From assembly GCF_037203765.1 (NCBI RefSeq), contig NZ_JBBCAS010000001.1, positions 558,001-622,000 of the forward strand: a stretch of 64,000 nt of DNA, written 5' to 3'. Every line of letters begins with the position of its first letter. Position 1 is the first letter of the stretch. This document shows positions 36,635-45,049 of this stretch, piece after piece. The notes under the pieces were generated by a model. It was not told the DNA's origin, did not search any database, and was given only the letters and a program-made list of their open reading frames with translations. The position numbers were made by a program, and so were the translations under genes. Origin of the DNA: Sediminicola sp037203765 (GTDB lineage Bacteria; Bacteroidota; Bacteroidia; Flavobacteriales; Flavobacteriaceae).

Positions 36635-38346
36635 TATACGTTTCCTTTTTTAAGTTCTTGGGCGGCATGGTTGGCAGCTCTTGCCGTAAATGCCATATAG
36701 GTCAATGATGGATTGACACAACTTGCAGAAGTCATGAAGGCACCATCTGTTACATAAACATTGGGTACCGCATGTATTTGGTTGTACCCATTCAATACCG
36801 ATGTCTTAGGATCCCTACCCATTCTCGCTGTTCCCATTTCGTGGATCCCCAGACCCAATGCTCCAGGATTGTCAAACCCTTTTACATCTCTAAATCCGGC
36901 TTTTTCCAACATCTCAATGGCTTGGTTTTTCATGTCCTCGCGCATTTTCCATTCGTTTTCCTTGAATTCAGCGTCAAAGGTAACGGTGGGGAGTCCCCAA
37001 CTATCCAAATTATCGTAATCCAAAGTCATTCTGTTTTCTTCATATGGGAGTACTTCTCCGAAGCCACCAATTCCAAAACTCCAGCCTCCCGGCTTCAACA
37101 AGTTTTCCTTGAGCTCCTTGCCGTAGGACATTTCAGAAATGGATTCTTCCCAGTTGTCCCTACTGGCGCCACCTTGGTAACCATACCCTCGTATAAAATC
37201 TTTTTGGTTGCTAGTGCCCCCTAGATTCCTGAATCGGGGAATATAGACACCGTTTGGCTTTCTTCCCTTGTAGTACTTGTCCTCAAAACCATCAAACTTT
37301 CCAGAAGCACCAACACCTAAATGGTGATCCATAATGTTTCTTCCCAGTTGATCGGAGTCATTACCCATTCCGTTCGGGAAACGATCAGATTTCGAATGCA
37401 ATAAAATGGCTGTTGATGCCATGGAAGAAGCGCAAAGGAAGATTACCTTGGCATTGAATACCAATTCTTCTTTCGTGAGCCTATCGATTACTTTAACTCC
37501 GGAGGCCTTTCCTGTTTTGGGGTCATAAATGACTTCCGAAACGATGGAATCCGGTCTGAGGGTTAGATTTCCTGTTCTTTCCGCAGCAGGCAAAGTAGAG
37601 GAGTTGCTACTGAAATAGGCCCCAAAAGGACAGCCCCTAATACAGCGGTTTCTAAATTGGCACTTGCTACGCCCCTCAAATTCTTTATTACCGGTAATAT
37701 GTGCCACCCTACCGGCGGTCACTACGCGGCCATCAAAATTTTCTGAAACTTTTTCCCTGAAAACCTGTTCTACACAATTCAATTCCATCATGGGTAAGAA
37801 CTGTCCATCGGGCAATTGTTTCAAACCGAGATTTTCACCGCTCACCCCGATATAGGATTCTACCTTGTCGTACCAAGGAGCTATATCCTTATATCTAACG
37901 GGCCAGTCTACGGCAATACCATCTCTTTTATTGGCTTCAAAATCCATTTCGCTCCAACGATAGCTATGGCGCCCCCACATGATCGACCTACCTCCAACAT
38001 GATAACCTCGCATCCAATCAAAACGTTTGGTTTCATTATAAGGATGTTCCAGATCATTAACAAACCACTCATTGTGCTGTGCTTTGGTCGTGTATCCGGT
38101 CCTGGCTTGTTTTAATTGCTTTGCTTGTTCTTCCCTGGGAAGTTCTCCATTGTTCGGAAAATCCCAGTCATCCATATTGGCAGTCTTGTAGTCCTGGATA
38201 TGAGTCACCATCCTTCCGCGCTCTAGAACCAGTGTTTTGAGTCCGTTCTCACATAACTCCTTAGCCGCCCATCCGCCGCTAATCCCAGTACCCACAACGA
38301 TTGCGTCGTAAGATTCCTGTTCTTCGTTGTAATAAAATTTACCCAT
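36634..38346 (-). CDS. GMC family FAD-dependent sugar dehydrogenase (catalytic subunit)
   Basis: A 570-residue flavoprotein. The FAD-binding Rossmann motif GTGISG is at 19-24 after a short N-terminus without signal peptide. A Cys-rich loop (KCQFRNRCIRGCPFGA, ~235-250) and the catalytic HEMGTARMG near residue 510 match the glucose/glycoside dehydrogenase branch; the active-site Asn/His pair near the C-terminus is present (VNPSLTYMAF). In this branch glycosides such as lactose or glucosides are oxidised at C3, with electrons passing to the respiratory chain. It is paired with the Tat small subunit and transcribed away from an exported isomerase. The exact sugar is unknown. Confidence 0.88.
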   Translation of the reverse strand: MGKFYYNEEQESYDAIVVGTGISGGWAAKELCENGLKTLVLERGRMVTHIQDYKTANMDDWDFPNNGELPREEQAKQLKQARTGYTTKAQHNEWFVNDLEHPYNETKRFDWMRGYHVGGRSIMWGRHSYRWSEMDFEANKRDGIAVDWPVRYKDIAPWYDKVESYIGVSGENLGLKQLPDGQFLPMMELNCVEQVFREKVSENFDGRVVTAGRVAHITGNKEFEGRSKCQFRNRCIRGCPFGAYFSSNSSTLPAAERTGNLTLRPDSIVSEVIYDPKTGKASGVKVIDRLTKEELVFNAKVIFLCASSMASTAILLHSKSDRFPNGMGNDSDQLGRNIMDHHLGVGASGKFDGFEDKYYKGRKPNGVYIPRFRNLGGTSNQKDFIRGYGYQGGASRDNWEESISEMSYGKELKENLLKPGGWSFGIGGFGEVLPYEENRMTLDYDNLDSWGLPTVTFDAEFKENEWKMREDMKNQAIEMLEKAGFRDVKGFDNPGALGLGIHEMGTARMGRDPKTSVLNGYNQIHAVPNVYVTDGAFMTSASCVNPSLTYMAFTARAANHAAQELKKGNV

Positions 38347-38429
38347 TTATTGAATTGTTTATTTCCTAAATTTATTAAATATAAAAAGAATTTTCTACAT
38401 TTAAACGCCAATTTTATTGGGATACCTGC

Positions 38430-38445
38430 ACTATAACGTTGTAGT
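38430..38445. promoter_or_regulatory. Candidate operator in the divergent GMC/isomerase promoter region
   Basis: ACTATAACGTTGTAGT is a 16-bp palindrome with one mismatch pair, centred on AACGTT, as in many LacI-family operators. The 10-mer CTATAACGTT recurs at 43032-43041 before the second half of the same gene block. Confidence 0.4.
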
Positions 38446-38484
38446 TGGGGCTATTCATTGAAAACTAAATAATCAACTTAATCC

Positions 38485-39486
38485 ATGAAAAGAAATCACC
38501 TCAAACACGCCGTTCTTTTGGGAATGGCCATCGTAACTCTGGGAATGTATTCCTGTAAAGAGACTAAAAAAGCTGAAGCTGAACCGACTGTTGTTTCAAC
38601 TGAGGAAGAAAAGACAGCCGATCCCTTTTTTGAACTTTCCCTGGCACAATGGTCCATGCACAAAATGGTATTTGATGAAGGGGTAGATCCCTATACTTTC
38701 GCTGAAAAAGCAAAAGGATGGGGCTTTAGCGGTTTGGAGTACGTAAGTGGTCTTTATTATAAGGAGCTGGAGAAGTCCAATTTCTCCAAGGAAGCCATGG
38801 CGGCGTTTGTTGAAAAATGTAATGCTGAAAGTGAAAAATATGGGATGGTGAATGTGCTGATCATGATTGACGGACAAGGAGATCTGGCCAGTGTGGATGC
38901 CAAAGAGCGCAAAAAGGCGGTAGAGAACCATTATAAATGGGTGGATGCGGCCGCGGCAATGGGTTGTCATTCCATCCGTGTAAATTTGGATGGGAGCCAA
39001 ATACCAGAGGAGTGGATTGCCAATTCTGTGGATGGTTTAAAACAATTGGCGACCTATGCCAAGGATAAGAATGTAAATATTATTGTGGAGAACCACGGGG
39101 GACTATCTTCCAATGCCGCTATGTTGGCAGAGGTTATGAAAACCGTGAATATGGAGAATTGCGGTACATTACCGGATTTTGGGAATTTCTGTGTAAAACG
39201 AAAGGGAGGATCCTATTATAGTGGAGAATGCGAAGAGGAATATGATATGTATCAGGGAGTTAGCGAACTGATGCCCTACGCTAAAGGTGTTAGTGCCAAA
39301 TCATATAATTTTGATGAAGCCGGTAACGAAACCAAAATTGACTATTCCAAAATGTTGCAGATTGTGAAAAATGCAGGCTATACCAGTTTTATAGGGGTGG
39401 AATATGAAGGTGATGAACTCGGAGAAGAGGCAGGTATTTTGGCGACCAAGGAATTATTGTTGAATGCTTCAAAAAATCTGGAGTAG
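38485..39486 (+). CDS. Exported sugar isomerase/epimerase-like lipoprotein (xylose isomerase-like TIM barrel)
   Basis: A 333-residue protein with a lipoprotein signal ending in LGMYSC (Cys24), followed by a short acidic linker and an AP-endonuclease-2/xylose-isomerase-like TIM barrel (~50-333). Barrel motifs include ISVNLDG-like SIRVNLDGSQIP, NIIVENHGGLSSN, TLPDFGNFCV and FIGVEYEGDE, with the Glu/His/Asp metal ligands of the fold. Export of this fold is unusual and points to a periplasmic or outer-membrane sugar substrate, here probably the 3-keto-glycoside made by the divergent dehydrogenase. It may act as an isomerase, epimerase or lyase. Confidence 0.8.
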   Translation: MKRNHLKHAVLLGMAIVTLGMYSCKETKKAEAEPTVVSTEEEKTADPFFELSLAQWSMHKMVFDEGVDPYTFAEKAKGWGFSGLEYVSGLYYKELEKSNFSKEAMAAFVEKCNAESEKYGMVNVLIMIDGQGDLASVDAKERKKAVENHYKWVDAAAAMGCHSIRVNLDGSQIPEEWIANSVDGLKQLATYAKDKNVNIIVENHGGLSSNAAMLAEVMKTVNMENCGTLPDFGNFCVKRKGGSYYSGECEEEYDMYQGVSELMPYAKGVSAKSYNFDEAGNETKIDYSKMLQIVKNAGYTSFIGVEYEGDELGEEAGILATKELLLNASKNLE

Positions 39487-39500
39487 TCCGGAGATCCAAT

Positions 39501-39944
39501 ATGCAGAGCTTTTTTAATCAATTGTTTGATTACAACTTTTATTGCAACAAAAAGCTGATCGAGGCATGCAATAAAATGGAAACGGTTCCCCAAAGGAGCA
39601 CAGAGCTTTTTAGCCATATTTTGAATGCACACCATATCTGGAACCATAGAATATTGCAAAAGTCGCCCGAATATGGGGTCACGCAGATACAACCCCTTAA
39701 AGATTGGGGCGATATCCATTATGAAAACCAAAGAAGTTCTTTCGAAATTATAACCTATACCGAGGATTTTGAGGTGCGATTGGACTATGAGAATTCTGAA
39801 GGCCGACTTTTTACCAATACCATTAAGGATATGTTGTTCCATATCATCAACCATTCCACGCACCACAGAGCGCAAATTTCTATGGATTTTAGAAATAACG
39901 GGATAGACCCCCTTACATTGGATTTTATATTTTACAAACGATAA
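39501..39944 (+). CDS. DinB family protein
   Basis: A 147-residue four-helix-bundle protein of the DinB/YfiT-like superfamily. The metal-binding His triad is visible in SHILNAHHIWNHR (~38-50) and HIINHSTHHRAQI (~114-126). These proteins are often thiol-dependent transferases or isomerases of unknown substrate. It starts 14 bp after the isomerase gene and is followed at 16 bp by the permease gene, so it belongs to the same operon. Confidence 0.85.
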   Translation: MQSFFNQLFDYNFYCNKKLIEACNKMETVPQRSTELFSHILNAHHIWNHRILQKSPEYGVTQIQPLKDWGDIHYENQRSSFEIITYTEDFEVRLDYENSEGRLFTNTIKDMLFHIINHSTHHRAQISMDFRNNGIDPLTLDFIFYKR

Positions 39945-39960
39945 ATACAACTAGCCACTT

Positions 39961-41190
39961 ATGAACACGAAAATCAAAATACAATTGTCCTTCATGATGT
40001 TCCTTGAATTTTTTATCTGGGGAGGATGGTTTGTTACCCTAGGGACATTTTTAGGGAATAATTTGAATGCCACTGGCGCCGAATCCGCTATGGCCTTCTC
40101 TACCCAGTCTTGGGGAGCCATAATTGCACCTTTTATTATAGGGCTTATTGCAGACCGTTATTTTAATGCAGAAAAGATCTTGGGAATTCTGCATTTGGCA
40201 GGGGCTTTGCTCATGTACCAAATGTATATGTCAACCGATTTTGCTGGATTTTATCCCTATGTTTTTGGATATATGGTCCTTTATATGCCAACCTTGGCCT
40301 TGGTCAATTCCATTTCATTCAATCAAATGAAAAACCCTGCAAAGGAATTTTCATTTGTCCGCGTTTTTGGAACTATTGGATGGATTGCCGCCGGCTTGCT
40401 TATTAGTTACGTGTTCTTTTGGGATTCTGTAGAGGGAAGACAGGCTGGATTATTGAGGAATACCTTTTTGATGGTGTCCATTGCTTCTGCCATTTTGGGG
40501 GTTTTTAGTTTTATGTTGCCCAAAACACCTCCCAAGGTTGGGAAAGATGAGAAAATCAGTATTTCTGCCATCCTAGGGTTGGATGCTTTGAAATTATTGA
40601 AGGACAGGAATTTCTTGGTGTTTTTTATATCCTCTATTCTAATTTGTATTCCTTTGGCATTTTACTACCAGAATGCGAATCCATTTTTATCTGAAATTGG
40701 GATGGACAACCCTACTGGAAAAATGACCATCGGGCAGGCATCTGAAGTATTGTTCATGTTGCTTCTTCCTTACTTTTTCAAAAAATTTGGTTTTAAGAAA
40801 ACCCTTATAGCCGGTATGCTGGCTTGGACGGTGAGATATATGTTGTTCGCCTATGGCAATGCGGGAGATCTGGCCTTTATGCTGATCATTGGTATTGCGC
40901 TTCACGGTATCTGTTATGACTTTTTCTTTGTATCTGGTCAAATCTATACCGATAGCAAGGCTGGGATAAAATATAAAAGTGCCGCCCAGGGACTGATCAC
41001 TCTGGCTACCTATGGAGTGGGGATGTTGATCGGATTTAAGATAGCCGGAATAATTACAGATACCTATAAAGGTGCGGACGGGTTACATTCATGGGATAAT
41101 ATATGGACATTCCCGGCCATATTCGCCTTAGTGGTGATGGTATTGTTCGCGATATTTTTTAAGAATGAAGAAGTAGAATACAAAGAATAG
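39961..41190 (+). CDS. MFS permease of the nucleoside/sugar-proton symporter type (NupG-like)
   Basis: A 409-residue inner-membrane transporter with twelve hydrophobic helices. The N-terminus MMFLEFFIWGGWFVTLGTFL and the later FSFVRVFGTIGWIAAG and GICYDFFFVSGQIYTD follow the NupG/XapB-like nucleoside permease pattern, used in Bacteroidota also for sugar-like substrates. Placed between an exported isomerase and a cytosolic dehydrogenase, it most likely imports the (keto-)sugar product. Substrate inferred from context only. Confidence 0.85.
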   Translation: MNTKIKIQLSFMMFLEFFIWGGWFVTLGTFLGNNLNATGAESAMAFSTQSWGAIIAPFIIGLIADRYFNAEKILGILHLAGALLMYQMYMSTDFAGFYPYVFGYMVLYMPTLALVNSISFNQMKNPAKEFSFVRVFGTIGWIAAGLLISYVFFWDSVEGRQAGLLRNTFLMVSIASAILGVFSFMLPKTPPKVGKDEKISISAILGLDALKLLKDRNFLVFFISSILICIPLAFYYQNANPFLSEIGMDNPTGKMTIGQASEVLFMLLLPYFFKKFGFKKTLIAGMLAWTVRYMLFAYGNAGDLAFMLIIGIALHGICYDFFFVSGQIYTDSKAGIKYKSAAQGLITLATYGVGMLIGFKIAGIITDTYKGADGLHSWDNIWTFPAIFALVVMVLFAIFFKNEEVEYKE

Positions 41191-41214
41191 ATATTAATAA
41201 GTAGAAGATAGGTT

Positions 41215-42351
41215 ATGAGCAAGAAAATTAGACTAGGTATTTTAGGTGGAGGTGGGGATTCCCTGATCGGGGTATTGCACAGGATTGCTTCCTTCATGAA
41301 TGATAATTATGAAATTGTTGGTGCCGTTTTTAATCCGGACCACAACGACAGTTTGGCTTTTGCCAAGGAAATAGGGGTTCCTACAAATAGGATCTATAAG
41401 GACTTTGATGCGTTGGTGGAGGAGGAAATGAAACTTCCCGTGGAGGAGAGGATTCAGGTATGCTCCATTTTAACGCCCAATTTTTTACATTTCCCAATGG
41501 CCAAAAAATTATTGGAGAACGGCTTTAATGTCATATGTGAAAAGCCAATGACCACCACTTATGAGGAGGCCAAAATATTACAAGCTGCCCTGGAAAAGGC
41601 CAAGACTGTTTTTGCCGTTACACACACCTATACGGGTTATCCAATGGTACGCCAGATGCGGGAAATGGTAAAAGCAGGCGCCTTGGGAAAGGTTCAAAAA
41701 GTGGATGTACAGTATTATCAGGGTTGGATAAACCCCATTATTCACGATAAGGAAAAACGCGCCACAACATGGCGTTTAAATCCCGAAAAAGCGGGTATCA
41801 GTTGTTGTATGGGCGATATTGGGGTGCATGCCTTCAATATGGTAGAATATACTACCGGACTTCAGGTAGATACCATTTTAGCAGACCTGAACTATCTTTA
41901 CGAGGACAATAAAATGGATATTGATGGGACCGTACTCATACGTATGAAAGGTGGGGTCAAGGGCGTTATCAGATCCAGCCAAATTGCTACAGGAGAAGAA
42001 AATGGTCTAACGGTGGCTATTTACGGAGATAAGGCCGGACTTCGTTGGGAGCAGGAAAATCCAAATTATCTGTATGTCCTTTCGGATGATAAGCCACTGC
42101 AGGTCTTTAAGCCGGGCCATGCCTATAATTCCAAATTGTCATTGGACGGTACGAAGCTTCCTCCAGGACATCCCGAAGGGATATTCGATGCCATGGCCAA
42201 TATATATTTGGGTGTTGCCAGGGCCGTACGTGGAGAGGATTACAACCCGGGGGAATTCCCCACCATGATGGATGGCGTAAGGGGCCTTAACTTCATAGAA
42301 AGTACAGTGGCTTCCCATAAACAAGGGAATACATGGGTGACTTTGAAGTAA
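41215..42351 (+). CDS. Cytosolic Gfo/Idh/MocA family sugar dehydrogenase
   Basis: A 378-residue NAD(P)-dependent oxidoreductase without signal peptide. The Rossmann motif LGILGGGGDSLIG is at ~6-18, the catalytic-Lys motif CEKPMTTTYEEA at ~108-119, and the C-terminal domain contains CCMGDIGVHAFNMVEY (~199-214). The reaction is likely interconversion of a sugar hydroxyl and ketone; in this block the natural role is reduction of an imported 3-keto-sugar. It starts 24 bp after the permease and is followed by a strong terminator that ends this operon. Confidence 0.88.
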   Translation: MSKKIRLGILGGGGDSLIGVLHRIASFMNDNYEIVGAVFNPDHNDSLAFAKEIGVPTNRIYKDFDALVEEEMKLPVEERIQVCSILTPNFLHFPMAKKLLENGFNVICEKPMTTTYEEAKILQAALEKAKTVFAVTHTYTGYPMVRQMREMVKAGALGKVQKVDVQYYQGWINPIIHDKEKRATTWRLNPEKAGISCCMGDIGVHAFNMVEYTTGLQVDTILADLNYLYEDNKMDIDGTVLIRMKGGVKGVIRSSQIATGEENGLTVAIYGDKAGLRWEQENPNYLYVLSDDKPLQVFKPGHAYNSKLSLDGTKLPPGHPEGIFDAMANIYLGVARAVRGEDYNPGEFPTMMDGVRGLNFIESTVASHKQGNTWVTLK

Positions 42352-42364
42352 AATTGAACTATAC

Positions 42365-42403
42365 AAACAAAAAAGAGCCGCTACCTGCGGCTCTTTTTTG
42401 TTT
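42365..42403. terminator. Bidirectional terminator
   Basis: A perfect stem of at least 14 bp (CAAAAAAGAGCCGC, 42368-42381, with its complement 42387-42400) around a TACCT loop, with T-rich flanks on both strands. It separates the Gfo/Idh operon from the convergent ASCH gene, whose stop codon it touches. Confidence 0.85.
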
Positions 42404-42861
42404 TAAAAGACTTTTTCAAAATATTCACAAACCACAATCATGCTTTCATTGGGCTTGCGGTCATGTTCTCCAAGTTGCCTTTGATAAAATTCCCATTGGG
42501 TTTGTTTCCAGTGGGCAAGGCTGCCATTACCTTCCCCTTCCATTTTGGCGTGATCTTCTGATATACTAAAATAGGGCATCATTCTTACGGATGTGGTCCT
42601 TACAATACATTTGGCATTGCCTTCCCAATCTGTAAAAACGGTGAAATCACCCCGCTTGGGTAAGGGTTGATTCCTTAATTGCAAGCCTAGAAGGGAATGG
42701 GAGGTCGCCTTTTTGGCACCGGCCAAAACCAGCGCTACGGAGTTATTGGCATCCTTTTCATTGTCATAAAAATGGTAAACCTTAGGGGTGTGCTCAAAAG
42801 CAAATTCCAGATGGGCCTTTAAAAAATCGCCCCACATGTTTTCAGCAGAATGGTTCTTCAT
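42403..42861 (-). CDS. ASCH domain protein
   Basis: A 152-residue cytoplasmic protein of the ASCH (PUA-like) superfamily. The domain is visible as ALVLAGAKKATSHS, PLPKRGDFTVFTDWEGNAKCIVRTTSV and the later WKQTQWEFY. ASCH proteins are predicted RNA-binding or amidohydrolase proteins; some hydrolyse N4-acetylcytidine. ATG at 42861 is preferred over a TTG 27 bp upstream. The gene seems unrelated to the sugar genes on both sides. Confidence 0.85.
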   Translation of the reverse strand: MKNHSAENMWGDFLKAHLEFAFEHTPKVYHFYDNEKDANNSVALVLAGAKKATSHSLLGLQLRNQPLPKRGDFTVFTDWEGNAKCIVRTTSVRMMPYFSISEDHAKMEGEGNGSLAHWKQTQWEFYQRQLGEHDRKPNESMIVVCEYFEKVF

Positions 42862-42888
42862 GGTTGATATTAATTGTTGCACTTTCAA

Positions 42889-43179
42889 TTCGAGAGGCTA
42901 AGTCTAAATGGCAGAAGGCGTTTATGATGTTCCTTCTTAAACTACATATTTGTCAAAATAAAGGACTTATACTTTTTTGCCCAACCTAAGATTTTGGCCA
43001 AAAAGGTTTATCCTGAATTTTAATCCCGTGCCTATAACGTTTGCGACTCCCGATACAGTATGATTCAGTATTATATTTTCTTTTAATTCTTTAGTAATCC
43101 CTATATTTATAATCTGCTGCGGAATTATAAATGAGAATGTTTTCAACACTAAATATAGGGTTTAATTCTCAAAATTTCA
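42889..43179. promoter_or_regulatory. Control region upstream of the second isomerase/DUF1080 operon
   Basis: No gene is supported here. CTATAACGTT at 43032-43041 repeats the 10-mer of the 38430-38445 operator. CAGTAT occurs twice 10 bp apart near 43055-43071. TTTATAAT (43106-43113) and ATTATAAA (43124-43131) form an 8-bp inverted repeat. No clear -33/-7 pair could be fixed. Confidence 0.35.
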
Positions 43180-43224
43180 GTGGCCAGTCAAAATATGAAT
43201 GGTAATAAAAATGAGATCGTTACA

Positions 43225-44277
43225 ATGAAGACAATTAAAGGACCGGCAGTTTTTCTTGCCCAATTTGTAGATAATAAAGCTCCGTTCAACTCCTTGGATG
43301 GGATGTGCAAATGGGCCTCGGATTTAGGATATAAAGGAATTCAGATCCCTACTTGGGAAAGCTTTCTGATAGATTTGGACAAGGCGGCCGAAAGTCAGAC
43401 CTATTGTGACGAACTAAAGGGAAAAATAAATTCTTATGGGCTTGAAATAACGGAATTGTCCACGCATCTGCAGGGACAATTGGTGGCTGTGAACCCTGCC
43501 TATGATCTCATGTTCGATAATTTTGCTCCGGACAAGGTAAAGAACAACCCCAAGGCCAGGACGGAATGGGCGGTTGATACTGTTAAAAAAGCGGCCACGG
43601 CCAGTAGAAGACTGGGATTAAGTGCGCATGCCACCTTTTCGGGAGCGCTATTGTGGCATACCATGCATCCATGGCCACAACGGCCAGCGGGTCTTGTGGA
43701 AATGGGTTTTGAGGAATTGGCAAAAAGGTGGATGCCCATATTGAACCATTTTGACAAGGAAGGGGTTGATGTCTGTTACGAGATACATCCGGGTGAGGAT
43801 TTACATGATGGAGATACTTTTGAGCGTTTTCTGGCTGCAACGGGGAACCATAAAAGGGTCAATATCCTTTACGATCCAAGTCACTTTGTGCTGCAACAAC
43901 TGGATTATATCACTTATATAGACCACTACCATGAATTTATCAAATCGTTTCATGTGAAGGACTCCGAATTTAATCCCACGGGAAAAAAAGGAGCTTTTGG
44001 CGGGTATAATGATTGGGGCGATAGGGCCGGAAGGTACCGCTCCTTGGGTGATGGGCAAATTGATTTTAAAACAATATTCTCCAAGTTGACCCAATATGGT
44101 TGTGATGTTTGGGCAGTTATGGAATGGGAGTGCTGTATCAAAAGCCCGGAACAAGGTGCCAGGGAAGGAGCAAAATTCATTCAGGACCATATCATAGAGG
44201 CTACAGAGAAGACATTTGATGATTTTGCTGGGGCGGAAATAGATAAGGCAACACTCAAAAAAATACTTGGAATCTAA
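43225..44277 (+). CDS. Cytosolic sugar phosphate isomerase/epimerase-like protein
   Basis: A 350-residue AP-endonuclease-2/xylose-isomerase-like TIM barrel without signal peptide. Metal-binding Glu, Asp, His and Glu of the fold can be seen in VCYEIHPGEDLHDG, NILYDPSHFVLQQLDYI, SFHVKDSEFNPTG and VWAVMEWECCIKSPEQG. The start at MKTIKGPAVFLAQF (ATG 43225) is preferred; GTG at 43180 and ATG at 43195 are in frame upstream. It begins an operon with two DUF1080 lipoproteins and probably handles the keto-sugar after import. Confidence 0.85.
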   Translation: MKTIKGPAVFLAQFVDNKAPFNSLDGMCKWASDLGYKGIQIPTWESFLIDLDKAAESQTYCDELKGKINSYGLEITELSTHLQGQLVAVNPAYDLMFDNFAPDKVKNNPKARTEWAVDTVKKAATASRRLGLSAHATFSGALLWHTMHPWPQRPAGLVEMGFEELAKRWMPILNHFDKEGVDVCYEIHPGEDLHDGDTFERFLAATGNHKRVNILYDPSHFVLQQLDYITYIDHYHEFIKSFHVKDSEFNPTGKKGAFGGYNDWGDRAGRYRSLGDGQIDFKTIFSKLTQYGCDVWAVMEWECCIKSPEQGAREGAKFIQDHIIEATEKTFDDFAGAEIDKATLKKILGI

Positions 44278-44292
44278 CTAATACCTATACCC

Positions 44293-45048
44293 ATGAAACA
44301 ACTAATTTTTAGTGGCCTTTTGGCCTTGATGATCTTCGGCTGTAAAGAAAAGGCCAAGGAAACCAAAGAAGAAATGAATGCCGATAGGGCAGAGACACAA
44401 ATGGAAGCAGCAACACAAGATGAATGGACGGTACTTTTTGACGGCTCCTCTTTTGATGGTTGGCACGGCTATCTAAAAGAAGACATGCCGGAACAATGGA
44501 AATTGGAAGATGGGGCAATGGTTTTCCATCCACCCAAAGATAGAGCCAAAGGGGCCAGTTACAATCTGGTAACCGACAAGGAATTTACGGACTTTGTACT
44601 CTCCATAGACTGGAAGATATCCGAAGGAGGAAACAGTGGTATTTTTTGGGGTGTCAAAGAAGATCCCAATTTGTCCGAAGCTTATCAGACCGGACCGGAA
44701 ATTCAAGTGTTGGACAATGAAAGACATCCTGATGCGAAAGTTGGTACTACCCACCAAGCAGGTGCTTTATATGATATGGTGGCCCCCAATCACGAAATGG
44801 CGAAACCTGCTGGAGAGTGGAATACCTGTGTATTGACCGTAAACCACAAAACCAACGAGGGTCGTGTGGAACTCAATGGAATGACCATAGTTACCTTTCC
44901 CGTAAATGATCCGGAATGGAGTGCCATGGTGGCCAAATCCAAGTTTGCAGATTGGGAACATTTTGGAAAATATAAAACAGGAAAAATAGGACTGCAGGAT
45001 CATGGAGATATGGTTTCCTATAGAAATATCAAAATAAAGGAACTATAG
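44293..45048 (+). CDS. DUF1080 lipoprotein (3-keto-disaccharide hydrolase family), copy 1
   Basis: A 251-residue lipoprotein (lipobox ending in MIFGC, Cys17) with a Lys/Glu linker and a single DUF1080 domain (PF06439, beta-jelly-roll) over ~45-251. The family hallmarks WTVLFDGSSFDGWHGY, GGNSGIFWGV, GPEIQVLDN and VSYRNIKIKEL are all visible. Pfam now names this family 3-keto-disaccharide hydrolase; it cleaves glycosidic bonds of C3-oxidised sugars. It acts in the periplasm or at the surface. It lies 15 bp after the isomerase and one base before the second DUF1080 gene. Confidence 0.9.
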   Translation: MKQLIFSGLLALMIFGCKEKAKETKEEMNADRAETQMEAATQDEWTVLFDGSSFDGWHGYLKEDMPEQWKLEDGAMVFHPPKDRAKGASYNLVTDKEFTDFVLSIDWKISEGGNSGIFWGVKEDPNLSEAYQTGPEIQVLDNERHPDAKVGTTHQAGALYDMVAPNHEMAKPAGEWNTCVLTVNHKTNEGRVELNGMTIVTFPVNDPEWSAMVAKSKFADWEHFGKYKTGKIGLQDHGDMVSYRNIKIKEL

Positions 45049-45049
45049 T

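Noticed and set aside
42967..43149. 60-residue minus-strand frame before the second isomerase
   Set aside because: No signal, no recognisable motif, and it covers the presumed control region of the plus-strand operon.
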